From Sanderia malayensis (Eukaryota > Cnidaria > Scyphozoa > Semaeostomeae > Pelagiidae), in assembly GCA_013076295.1 (NCBI GenBank), contig RQOL01000466.1:4569080-4633079 (forward strand): DNA of 64,000 nucleotides, read 5' to 3'. Shown in pieces: positions 11,844-22,800 of this stretch (positions within the stretch are counted from its first letter, which is position 1; the number at the start of each line of letters is the position of its first letter). The position numbers and the translations under genes were made by a program. The notes below the pieces were generated by a model that did not search any database, had not been told where the DNA came from, and saw only the letters and a program-made list of their open reading frames with translations.

Positions 11844-14390
11844 ATGGCGGTCGTGAAAGAATCAGATAGCTGTTGGCTTGCAAATTCAACTTCTAATGGG
11901 AGGTAAATCACTCATATTATTCATACGTTTTCTTTTTTATTTGATTCAAGCTTATTTTATAGCACATAATATTTTGTTCTACTAACTATGCTGATAAAAT
12001 GTCCTAAACTAACTAAACTAGGACCATTATTTATTGGACGAGGCTACCAACATTTAGGTTAGGTCTACAATCTTTACTTTATACCTCTATTCAAGAAATG
12101 ATTTACCAAAAGATTATGATATCTTAATGGACATTTCTGGCATAGAAAATCTCGAAGGAGCACAATATGGAAAGGTATATATAAGCTGTGTGCCTTTAAG
12201 AAGGAAGCAGTTATTTTCATAATAAAAGTTGATGTTGTTATGAAGAAGCACGGTTTCCATTTTGCATATAAGCATTTTTGCTTTTATATGGGCACCCAAT
12301 TATGTACACAGAAAGCTCAAAAGTGTTCGCTCATTGTTGTCATAGAATCCTGAAGATAATGTATTGCCTTGTCATGAAGAGTTTTATAAAGGTAAACTCA
12401 TAGAAGATTAGTTATGTTGTCTAGATTTATCAATAACTTGAATTGAGCAGAACTGTAATGCCTTTGCCTACTCTATTGTTTTCTTCTTTGTAGAAAATTT
12501 GGAATTAAAAAAAAGTATCACAAGTACTTTGAAGATTCTTAATGCCAAGGTAACATTCATAATCCAAGTCTTGTTTATCCATCTGAGACTTGTAAATTCA
12601 TCTATCATTTTTCCGGATTTCTGTGTCCTTCTCTCTAGGTTGATCAACTGGAAGCTATGAAAAGCGAATTTGAACAAGAATCTGATCAGTGTGAAAAGGC
12701 AAGCATGTAGAATTCTTTTTTATTTTTTTTGTGTCCAATGTTAATTGTTTTATCATCCCATCTAATCTAAATACCAATGGTAAAGAATGACACATATTAT
12801 TGATAGGATAATTTCTTATCTCTTTAGGAAAATTTTGATTGGGAAATGAAAAGGAAGGAGCTGGCAAGTATAATTGATATTTTCATATTAATTAGTATGT
12901 AATGTTATATTTAATGTGTGAAATTTTAATTTGAAAGGTCACACATAATAATGGCTATTCATTAACTTAAAGGATAATGTCTAATCCAACAGGAATTATA
13001 AGCCTGGTTTCCATATAGTGGTTGAGGGTTGCTCAAAACATTAAAATGAACTTTTGGCAATGTCTCTATGTGATTTTTAATCCTTTCCGCGACCCTCAAC
13101 AACCTTTAACAACTATATGGAAGCCAGGTTTTAAAGGTTACAATCCATTGACACTAATTTACAAAGCAACTTTTTGTTTGTTATTAGGAAAAGAGATTGG
13201 TAGAAGTAAATAAGGTTTTGTTGATGGAGGAGACAAGTCTAGCAAATGCAAGGAAAACTGGGGAGAAAGAACGTCAAGAAACTTTAGCATGCGAAAGTGA
13301 ATTGGAGGAATTCAAAATTAAAATGAGTGATGGGAATGGAAGCAAATCTCAGCAAACAAAAAGGTTTGCTCTTTATTAAAAACTTTAATCATCCAACATT
13401 TCAAGAATATTAAGTTGTATATTTTGTACCTTGTTCTTTTTAGTGACATCATCAAAGTATTTAGGAGGTATGATTGCCTGTCTGGTATTGCTGTGAACTC
13501 AGTCAATGATGACGAAATCTCTGTATCTATTCTGGGTAATCAAGATAACAATGGCTCATGCAGTGAACTGGAAGTCATCCTCAGATATCAGGGAGGAATT
13601 TTTGAAAAACTAGTCGATGTAGAGGTGAGTATTTGTGATTGCTTACAGGTTTGAGTAGAATTATGTAGGATATTTACTGCTAAGCTTGCCTGAGCTTTTC
13701 GGGGTCCTTCAATGTGTCATCTAAAAACTTGGAGTTAATATATTAAAATATGGTGACTCTATATTATAATTATGTTGAAATATGTCAACTCTCTCTTTGA
13801 ACTGTTTACGATATGGGAATATGTCATGTGACTTCTTTCTCTGGTGTCTCTTGCCTCCTCGATATTGTCATGTAGCCCCTGAAGTTTCTATGATATTATT
13901 ATTCTTTACAAAAGGTGAGATGCAACCTTTGCTCCTGGGATGGTTTGATCGACTGTGCACTGAATAAAGGAGGTGACACCGTTTGGCTGCTTCAAGAAAT
14001 AAAAAAGCAATTCCACAGTCTTTACAGCTTGCAAGAAGAGATTGATGCACTTCAACATAAATATGCAATTGATTTTGAACCAGAACAAAGGATTGTCACT
14101 GTGATATTGGCAGGGAAGAAACAGCTAACTTGTAAATTGCAATTGCACAGTAGCTATTCATTGAACCAAGTTGTTGAGTGTATACAAGCTGATGGGGCAC
14201 TGAGGGAAAGAGTGACAGAAATTGAAGGAAAGGTAAATGAATTGATGGTTATTTTTGTTTTGGTTTGCTACAGGTTTGAAAGTTCATTCTGAGATGATAA
14301 ATAATTTACTTATTTCCATAGGTAAAGAATCATGAAGTATCAGGCTTAACACAATGGCTTGAGCAGCTACATGCTGCAGAGAATATTTAA
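11844..14390 (+). CDS. Coiled-coil protein with KNL1/Spc105 C-terminal-like (RWD) region
   Basis: Ten exons: 11844-11902, 12096-12174, 12346-12391, 12494-12549, 12639-12698, 12828-12863, 13188-13363, 13444-13624, 13915-14232 and 14322-14390. They total 1080 nt, or 359 aa, all junctions in frame from the ATG at 11844. Residues about 65-180 form a charged coiled coil (VDQLEAMKSEFEQE, then KRLVEVNKVLL). The C-terminal half has two alternating strand/helix units, one around FRRYDCLSGIAVNSV and one around VTVILAGKKQLTCKLQL, with a linking helix WLLQEIKKQFHSLYSLQEE. This order resembles the coiled coil plus tandem RWD of KNL1/Spc105, which recruits the Mis12 and Ndc80 kinetochore complexes. The long N-terminal MELT-repeat region of KNL1 is absent, so this could be a short paralogue or another RWD kinetochore subunit such as CENP-O/P. 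Two adjacent introns use GC donors. The gene model is firm; the family is tentative. Confidence 0.65.
13003..13128. repeat. 126-bp MITE with imperfect inverted repeats
   Basis: The left end CCTGGTTTCCATATAGT is mirrored at the right by ACTATATGGAAGCCAGG with one mismatch, and the next segments (GGTTGAGGGTTG and CAACCTTTAACAA) also pair. It lies in an intron of the KNL1-like gene. No coding capacity. Confidence 0.7.
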
Positions 14391-14621
14391 AAACTCTTTG
14401 CACTTACAATATGTAAATTAACTATTTTTATATTTTGCCAATCATTTTTAAGTTCTTTGTTGGGTATTTACATACATATTAATCATGCATATCTTTGTAT
14501 ATCAATTATTTTTTGAATGTTATCAAGTTCATTGCGAAAAATGTGTATTTTTGGTTGTAGCCTCTGAAAGATATGAATTAACACAGTTTATATAAAGCCA
14601 ACCTTTTCCATAATATTTATT
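14391..14621. other. 3' flank of the KNL1-like gene
   Basis: 231 bp of AT-rich sequence after the stop codon and before the first copy of the 123-bp direct repeat. It presumably contains the 3' UTR. Nothing else is recognisable. Confidence 0.4.
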
Positions 14622-14744
14622 ATAATCATATAAATTCAAATGTTAGAAAAGGTGGGAGGGTGATGATCTTCCATGGCAACCTTTTGAAGAACAAAGGATT
14701 AATACACAGGTGTACACAAAATGGCCGGCAAATTGAAACTGCTC
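14622..14744 (+). repeat. Exact 123-bp direct repeat, copy 1
   Basis: Identical over 123 bp to 19536-19658, in the same orientation, 4,914 bp apart. It contains an X-box-like site (14666-14680) and the string AAAATGGCCGGC. The left flank continues the 3' region of the KNL1-like gene; the right flank enters the satellite block. It is not an LTR: no TG...CA ends, no primer-binding site and no coding interior. Confidence 0.9.
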
Positions 14745-16080
14745 TAGCTAGGGGTCATCACTCGCTTCGCTCGTTCGCCCCAGCCCGTCAAGTAAATAAG
14801 GCTTAATCTGGTTGGCGCACTTCGTGCGCTGCATTCGCTAACGCTCATGCCCCTTTCAACCCCACTTACAATGGCTTAGCTCGCTGCGCTCGCCTGTGGT
14901 TGGCGCACTTCGTGCGCTGCATTCGCTTACGCTCATGCCCCTTTCAACCCCACTTACAATGGGTTAGCTCGCTGCGCTCGTCTGTGGTTGGCGCACTTCG
15001 TGCGCTGCATTCGCTTACGCTCATGCCCCTTTCAACCCAACGTACAATGGGTTAGCTCGCTGCGCTCGCCTGTCTATCTATTATCAAGAAACATTGACTG
15101 ATAGAGCGCACTTCGTGCGCTGCATTCGCTTCGCTCATGCCTCTTTCAACCCCACGTACAATGGGTTAGCTCGCTGCGCTCGCCTGTCTATCTATTGTCA
15201 AGAAACATTGACTGATAGGGCGCACTTCGTGCGCTGCATTCGCTTCGCTCATGCCTCTTTCAACCCCACGTACAATGGGTTAGCTCGCTGCGCTCGTCTG
15301 TGGTTGGCGCACTTCGTGCGCTGCATTCGCTTCGCTCATGCCTCTTTCAACCCCACGTACATTGGGTTAGCTCGCTGCGCTCGCCTGTCTATCTATTATC
15401 AAGAAACATTGACTGATAGAGCGCACTTCGTGCGCTGCATTCGCTTCGCTCATGCCTCTTTCAACCCCACGTACAATGGGTTAGCTCGCTGCGCTCGCCT
15501 GTCTATCTATTGTCAAGAAACATTGACTGATAGGGCGCACTTCGTGCGCTGCATTCGCTTCGCTCATGCCTCTTTCAACCCCACGTACATTGGGTTAGCT
15601 CGCTGCGCTCGCCTGTCTATCTATTATCGAGAGACATTGACTGATAGGGCGCACTTCGTGCGCTGCATTCGCTTCGCTCATGCCTCTTTCAACCCCACGT
15701 ACAATGGGTTAGCTCGCTGCGCTCGCCTGTCTATCTATTGTCAAGAAACATTGACTGATAGGGCGCACTTCGTGCGCTGCATTCGCTTCGCTCATGCCTC
15801 TTTCAACCCCACGTACAATGGGTTAGCTCGCTGCGCTCGCCTGTCTATCTATTATCAAGAAACATTGACTGATAGGGCGCACTTCGTGCGCTGCATTCGC
15901 TTCGCTCATGCCCCTTTGAACCCCACTTACAATGGGTTAGCTCGCTGCGCTCGCCTGTGTATCTATTACCAAGAAACATTAGCTGATAGGGCGCACTTCG
16001 TGCGCTGCATTCGCTTACGCTCATGCCTCTGCCTACTCCTCTTGCAACAGTTTGGCTCGCTTCGCTCGCCTGATAACCCC
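14745..16080 (+). repeat. 114/88-bp palindromic tandem array (about 12 units)
   Basis: Hairpins GCGCACTTCGTGCGC occur at 14815, 14903, 14991, 15106, 15220, 15307, 15421, 15535, 15649, 15763, 15877 and 15991. Spacing is 114-115 bp, or 87-88 bp where a 27-bp piece (TCTATCTATTATCAAGAAAC and its continuation to GACTGA) is missing. Each unit also holds TAGCTCGCTGCGCTCG and ATTCGCTTCGCTCATG. The array starts with a lead-in, GCCCGTCAAGTAAATAAGG, that recurs before the CATA and 14-bp arrays. Because 114 is divisible by three, long open frames run through it; these are not genes. One dispersed unit is found at 57771. Confidence 0.95.
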
Positions 16081-16815
16081 TTATCATAATTTGTTTATTG
16101 AAACTTTGAGCTTGTTTACATTAGGCCTAAGCGTCGCAAGCATGCCTACTACCTAAACTATAACTATCTCACTCAAAAAACAAAACAAAACTATCACCTG
16201 TGTTCTCAATTGTCTCCTGTAATTTTCCAGAGGTCTCTCAAACAATTCGCAAGTCTTTACAAAGGTAATTCAGGTCGTAAAACACTTTGAAAGGCGCCCA
16301 GTTATCCTTTGTGTTGAAAACAAAAACACGCGTCTTCTCCAAAAGTACCTGCTGTTCAACCCGAGGGCTAATTTGCATGATAACGAAAAACGCCTGACTG
16401 TTCACGTGAAGTTGCGAAAGAGCCAATCAAATTGCAGCAAGAGGCAAAACGCGTCACGTGAACAGCGAACGCTTTGTTCGAAATTGGATTTCGCGACGCG
16501 AATTTGGAAGTTTCGCGAGCGTAAACCGTCGTTTTTTCGTGATAGCCAATTAGGCGAACTTTAACAAAGAATTTCCCAACCTTTTAGTCGAAATTGTGAG
16601 CTCTCATATAGATAACTTTTTGGTTCAGCCGGCAAAGAACAACTAACTTAAAAATAGGGCAGATTGAGGGTCTCAAAAAAAAGCCTTTATGGATACCTCG
16701 TTCGCCGTTTCGGTCCATTGTTTTGGGGCGTTCGACCTATTGTTTCGGGTCGAATCTATTGTTTTAGGCAGAGTTTCGCCACCGTCACGTGACTCCGCAG
16801 AATATATATATTAGA
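16081..16815. other. Non-coding spacer, diverged repeat A
   Basis: No credible gene. The segment about 16200-16810 shares weak collinear similarity with about 19090-19530: both have a Gln/Leu-poor run of AATTGTCTCC, then CTTTACAA, CAACCCGAG or AAACCCGAG, a run before AAGCCTTT, CATTGTTT and GTCACGTG. They look like old copies of one unit flanking the CATA and 14-bp satellites. Confidence 0.5.
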
Positions 16816-17276
16816 CTAGCCGGGGGCACTCGCTTCGCTCGCTTCCCGGAGCCCCCAAGCAACAAAAGCTTAATGTGGTTGGCGCGCTTCGCGCGCTGCA
16901 TTCGCTCCCGCTCATGCCCATACATACATACATACATACATACATACCTACATACATACATACATACATACATACATACATACATGGGCCGGGTTCGGTC
17001 GCTTCGCTCCCTCCCCGGAGCCCGTCAAGTAAACAAAGCTTAATCTGGTTGGCGCGCTTCGCGCGCTGCATTCGCTCCCGCTCATGCCCATACATACATA
17101 CATACATATATACATACCTACATACATACATACCTACATACCTACATACATACATACATACATACATACATGGGCCGGGTTCGGTCGCTTCGCTCCCTCC
17201 CCGGAGCCCGTCAAGTAGATAAAGCTTAATCTGGTTGGCGCGCTTCGCGCGCTGCATTCGCTACCGCTCATGCCCA
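16816..17276 (+). repeat. Hairpin module plus CATA microsatellite, repeated
   Basis: Three times a module of about 70-100 bp occurs: CGCTTCGCTC, CCCGGAGCCC, GCTTAATCTGGTTGG, the hairpin GCGCGCTTCGCGCGC and a GCATTCGCT to CGCTCATGCCCATACA end. The first two modules lead into (CATA)n arrays (about 16918-16985 and 17090-17170), and each array ends in CATGGGCCGGGTTCGGTCGC, which opens the next module. The third module leads into the 14-bp satellite. Open frames through the CATA runs are artefacts. Confidence 0.9.
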
Positions 17277-18080
17277 TACATACATTCATACATACCCTAC
17301 AATACATACCCTACATAACATACCCTACAATACATACCCTACGATACATACCCTACAATACATACCCTACAATACATACCCTACAATACATACCCTACAT
17401 AACATACCCTACAATACATACCCTACAATACATACCCTACAATACATACCCTACAATACATACCCTACAATACAACCCTACAATACATACCCTACAATAC
17501 ATACCCTACAATACATACCCTACAATACATACCCTACAATACATACCCTACAATACATACCTACATACAACTACATACATACCCTACAATACATACCCTA
17601 CATACATACCCTACAATACATACCCTACAATACATACCCTACAATACATACCCTACAATACATACCCTACAATACATACCCTACAATACATACCCTACAA
17701 TACAACCCTACAATACATACCCTACAATACATACCCTACAATACATACCCTACAATACATACCCTACATACATACCCTACAATACATACCCTACAATACA
17801 TACCCTACAATACATACCCTACAATACATACCCTACAATACATACCCTACAATACATACCCTACAATACATACCCTACAATACATACCCTACAATACATA
17901 CCCTACAATACATACCCTACAATACATACCCTACAATACATACCCTACAATACAATACATACCCTACAATACATACCCTACAATACAAACCCTACAATAC
18001 ATACCCTACAATAAATACCATATAATACATACCCTACAAAAAATACCCTACAATACATACCCTACCATACATACTACGAC
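17277..18080 (+). repeat. 14-bp satellite (CATACCCTACAATA)n
   Basis: About 800 bp of nearly perfect 14-bp units, with occasional shorter or CATACATAC variants. It begins immediately after the third hairpin module. The stop-free 251-codon frame across it is a by-product of the repeat. Confidence 0.97.
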
Positions 18081-19535
18081 GCAACATTTCTAAAGAAAGT
18101 AAAGGTGGGAGGTCGGATCTTCCCCCCTGGCAATCGACCGCCCAGCGCCCACCCTGCCGCCCCCCTGAAAGCCGAAGGTTGATAGCTTCAGTGTGAAGTT
18201 TGAAAAAAAAAAGTTGCCCTCAAAATTTAATCAATCTTGGAAAATTTAAACTCAATTTCTAATAAAAATTATATCAAACTGTAGCTAAGAAAACAGCGAA
18301 TCCGATAAATGTATTCACATTTCTTAACAGTGTTGTTTTGAATTTTAAGAGAGTATTTAGTGCAGCCCAAGACAAAAGCCGTGAAAAAATTTATTCATCA
18401 GCCAACTTTAAAAACACAAAAATTCCCCTAACTTGGTCAAAATTTGTCCATTTGAACTCAAATTACACCAGCATGAAGCAAATACCTTGGCAAATAAATA
18501 TCGAAAGTAATTGGGTGCATATGAAAAGCTTTTCGCAATTTTAGTTGGGTATTTTTGAAGTCCAAGACATGATTTTCTTCATCAAAAATAGCCGTGAAAT
18601 CAAACCCGTGAAAAAAATAGCATTTAAAACACGATTCACCAACTTTCAAATTGAATTAACGTGGCCAATTTTTGTCCTACAGAACCCACGAAAATATCAA
18701 AATGAAGCTAATAGCTTGGCGAACATTAATCGAAAGTATTTGGGTGAAAAAAACAAAGTTTTGGCAGGTTAAAATTTAATTTTCGCAAATGCAAAACACA
18801 CGCGTGTTGCGTGAAAATTTCGTGTTTTCCAGCAAAACCCAATCTCGGCTAAAACTGTCCAAAAACAGAGGAAAATCAACAAAACAAAAAAAACAAAGCC
18901 ATATAACTTTAGTTCTCGTGTAAATAAACAGTTATCGAAAGTTTAAATGGAGAAAATCGGCCCAGAACGACCCGAGAAAATCAAAATTGTCTTCGTGTTT
19001 TGGTTAGGCCCTCGAGCCGAAAGAAAAACGTGAGGTGAAACAAAACAAAACTCGTGCTATTTAAAGCCAAAAACAATTGAATAAAGGAAATACCTTGAAA
19101 TAATTGTCCACCAATTGTCTCCACAGGTCTTGACAACAATTGACACGTCTTTACAATTGATTTCCGGCAGGTATTTCCGTTTAAACCCGAGCAACTTGCC
19201 GCCCGTTCAACTAAAAAAACACGTGCTTCTCCCTGCTCGTTTTGCATCTCATTAACTCCGTCCTCGGAACTTTCTAGAAAGTCGAAACACAAAATGGACC
19301 ACAACTCCCGAACCGTTTGGAGTAGAAATTAGCGGAAAGCTTTACTGTGATCAGCGCAATGCAGCGATCATTTTGATACCAATTTGCACCCTTATTGACC
19401 CCCAGAAAAAAAGCCTTTTTGATCACAAGGAAATTCCTTTGATCCCATTGTTTGGTCGAACGTCGATTGTTCAAAAGACAATGGGCATTGTTCACAGTCG
19501 GCGGGTCACGTGTGATCGTAGAATAGTATATATAG
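18081..19535. other. Non-coding spacer, diverged repeat B
   Basis: AT-rich sequence with many short lysine-rich open frames but no splice-supported gene. The second half (about 19090-19530) is collinear with 16200-16810. The stretch 18330-18760 has two loosely related halves: each reads GTGAAAAAA, AATTTGTCC or TTTTTGTCC, and CTTGGC(A/G)AA. Confidence 0.45.
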
Positions 19536-19658
19536 ATAATCATATAAATTCAAATGTTAGAAAAGGTGGGAGGGTGATGATCTTCCATGGCAACCTTTTG
19601 AAGAACAAAGGATTAATACACAGGTGTACACAAAATGGCCGGCAAATTGAAACTGCTC
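19536..19658 (+). repeat. Exact 123-bp direct repeat, copy 2 (dynein upstream region)
   Basis: Base-for-base copy of 14622-14744. Its right edge runs into the dynein 5' flank, about 205 bp before the chosen start codon, so this copy probably marks the ancestral position. Confidence 0.9.
19580..19594 (+). promoter_or_regulatory. X-box-like RFX site upstream of the dynein gene
   Basis: ATCTTC-CAT-GGCAAC fits the degenerate ciliary X-box RYYNYY-N1-3-RRNRAC. It lies about 270 bp before the start codon. RFX factors drive ciliary genes in animals; the match is on sequence only and the consensus is loose. Confidence 0.45.
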
Positions 19659-19862
19659 ATTTGCAGTTTTGCAACTGCAGCAATGTTACGCACAAGATTG
19701 ACAGAAATGTACTTTACCAGCTATAAAATCAGAATTTAGAGGTTATTTAAAGATATATTTTTGTTGCATTCACTATTTCTTAGCTCTTTACGTTTAAAGC
19801 CCTTGGCGCTTAGGGGCGCTTGTCAAAACAGACCAACTGAAGTTTTCTTTAATTGGAATGTC

Positions 19863-22800
19863 ATGTCGTCGAGAGTTACATCCAACGGTACGGAGCTCAG
19901 AACTGACATTTCTCAGGCTGAATCATCAAATAATAATGTATATTCTGAGAAGGATGTTGCATATCTTGCAAATACGTTTACAGTAAGCGCTGTTGCAGCC
20001 CTGCAAGAAGGGGGCCAAAGAGAATGGATACATCTCAGGGAGCTATTATTACTCATACCACCAGTTGGTAGCGTGTTATTAGATTTCTCTGCAGTAATAC
20101 ACTATCTACAAAGAATAGCAGAGCACCTTAATGAACATTCGGAGCAACTTGGTGATCTTAACTTGCTAAATATCCTGAATATAGTCTTTCCTGAGTTTAA
20201 GCCCAAAAGTTGCACAAATGGAAAAAAATACCCAAAAAGCAGTGATCAGAACTCTGGTGTGGACGAAAAGGGACAAAAAGTTGCCAAAAAGAAACCTTCC
20301 ATTAAACCGAATCCTCTTTACCAGTTGGATGTTGATGCACTTGAGAGGAAACTGCAGCCAAAACTGCTAAAGTTAACAGATATTTACCTTCATTTGCCAA
20401 GAGTTGTCTCAGCCATAGCTAAATACGAGTCGGTATGGACAAATTGTCTCGGTCTGACACTGGTAGCCGCTAACACGAATATTCCTTGTGAGATTAAAAA
20501 TGATACGAAATTCTCCATTGAAGACAATGATATTCGTAAAACAAAATCTGTTAAGATTCAGATGGAGAGCAAAGTGTCAAAAGGCCCTAGAACTGGTTTT
20601 GAAGTCATCGAATCTTTGGTTCGATATCATTCGGTTGACATGACAAGGATATGGTACTTGAATCTTAGCCAAACAGTTCATTACAGACCGTATGACTTGA
20701 TTGTCGTGTCTAAAAATCAAGTTGAGTCTGAACATTTTGTGATTTCTGTATTTGGAGTGTTACATGTCAAGCCCAATGGCGAGTCAGAGCTGATTTCTCT
20801 TGGGCAATGGTATAGAGAAGCAACTTTGTACAAGACAATTACGAAGATAAGGTATTTCAAGACGTATCTGGTTCTGAAGTCCTTCAAGTTGTGGAGAAGT
20901 AATGTGAAATTTTTAAAGTTTTCTAAAATAAGGAAAAAGGTCAAGGATATTCATTTACTGGAGGTTCCAAGTATGCGTGAGGCGATACTTAAAATCAACC
21001 AACTTCTTCGCGAGATGGAGAGCATTTCACTGTTTCCGTTTGATGACGACTGCTGCTATAGACTTGAGAATTTCACAAGTTCAGTGAATACTCTCCTGTT
21101 GAAGGCTCAGAAGTATACAGAAAAGCTGTACAGTCATTGTCAGAAAATCGTCTCTAAAGTTCAGGATGATTGCTTGGAATACCTGACGTACTGTCAGTTT
21201 GAGCTGGCGCACAAGAGTGACAACATCAAGGAGTCAATGACAGTCGCTAAGCAGAGACAAATCCAACAAACGAATCAGCTGTGTCTGGCGAAATACATTG
21301 TGGAGAAACTGCCTTGCTTTGTACAATTGGTGAAGCTGATTCTCGAAGAGTTTATGATTGAATTTGTCAGCAGGAACATCGCTAAGTTTGTTTTCGACAT
21401 CATGCAAGTGCAGAGTGAGAAGAGAAGAGGATTGTTTTACGCATCGTTTGGGTTCGATTCGATTCATCACGATCTCGTAATGTCGCCGAGTCCTGTGCAC
21501 CTGGAAACATCTTTGAAGGACACAGTTAATAGGACCGTGTCGGTTTTGTCTCACTATTGCGTGCCACTGGTTCTTCCGACAGCATTGAACACGGAGACCT
21601 CGATGAAAGAAAGGGATCCGACTTCGAGCGTCAAGTTGACCACAAAGGAATTACAGACCTTGCTTAACTGCGGAGCAAAGGAAGCGAGGGAGCATTTCAA
21701 GAACCAATCAAGTGATCATAGCTCAAAGCCGACGCGTCCCAGTGAAAGCCGATCGGTATTCCGTGGTTTAGAAAGGCAGGAGGATGAGGAAAATGACGTT
21801 GAATCACTGCGAAGTAGAATCAACAGCAGGTGACGTCATCATGTGTTTCTACGATGGCTTGTGTTGTATACTGGTGTTGTATTTGTGATGAAATACAACA
21901 TCAGTTCGTTGGCTCGGTTTGGTGTCTTTATATCATATGTTTTTGAAACGTTTGTCTGTTTTACATTGTAGCCAATGTGTGCGAGAATGCTTTTCAATCA
22001 TTCATGCTTTACTCGAAGCTGCATTTGCTAAAGTCGAGGATTTCAAACAAACGCACGAGTGGATTTCCAATATTCACGAGTTTGTTAGCTCGTGGAATCA
22101 TCACGTTCTCGAATCCTGGAAAGGACAATCTGCTTCAAAAATCGAGGTAGACTCCACTTTCTTGCTTCTCCTTGCTTCTTGCTTCTTCTTGTTTCTTCTT
22201 GTTTCTTGCTTCTTCTTGCTTCTTGCTTGTTCTTGCTTGTTCTTGCTCCTTCTTGCTTCTTCTTACTCCTTCTTGCCTCTTCTTGCTTCTCCTCGCTTCT
22301 TGCTTCTTGCTTCTTGCTTCTCCTCGCTTCTTGCTTCTTCTTGTCTCTTGCTTCTTCTTGCCTCTTCTTGTTTCTTGCTCCTTCTTGCTTCTTCTTTTTT
22401 GCTCTACGACATATTCACTCCGACATTTTACTGCAACCTCTTCCACATCTTTTGCATTTTTAATAAAGCATCCCATGTGTGTCACATGTTCTCGTCAATT
22501 CTCTTTCAGAAACAAGTTCAACAAATCAGAACATGGATTGACAGGGTTGAACACGTGGATAGATCCTTTCAGACTTCAAATGGACTTCTATTCGTCGATG
22601 CAAGTGGTATTCAAGATTTGATTGTACCTGGATTGGAAGAGATCTTGACGCAACTCATGGATATGACGGCCCAGCACTGCTTGCAATCCTCCGAGGAGCT
22701 GATCAATGAGCTCAACAAACTCTCGAAGGTACATATTGAACATTTATTTACTTTTATAAGAACCTTTAGGCTTGATTATTTTCTCGAAACAATAGAGGAA

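Noticed and set aside
14815..16005. CRISPR-like repeat array
   Set aside because: Spacers are not unique; the whole 114-bp unit repeats, and the context is eukaryotic with introns.
15094..16089. 331-codon open frame with 38-residue repeats
   Set aside because: It is a by-product of the 114-bp satellite (114 is divisible by three). There is no promoter, signal peptide or splice context, and the unit also occurs singly in an intron.
16811..17257. Cys/Met/Tyr/Val repeat frames over the CATA runs
   Set aside because: Microsatellite translation on the minus strand; nothing supports a gene.
17270..18025. 251-codon Tyr/Thr/Pro/Ile-rich open frame
   Set aside because: Translation of the 14-bp satellite, which has no stop in this frame. 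No sign of selection on codons.
14622..19658. LTR retrotransposon bounded by 123-bp repeats
   Set aside because: No TG...CA ends, primer-binding site, polypurine tract or gag/pol frames; the interior is satellite.
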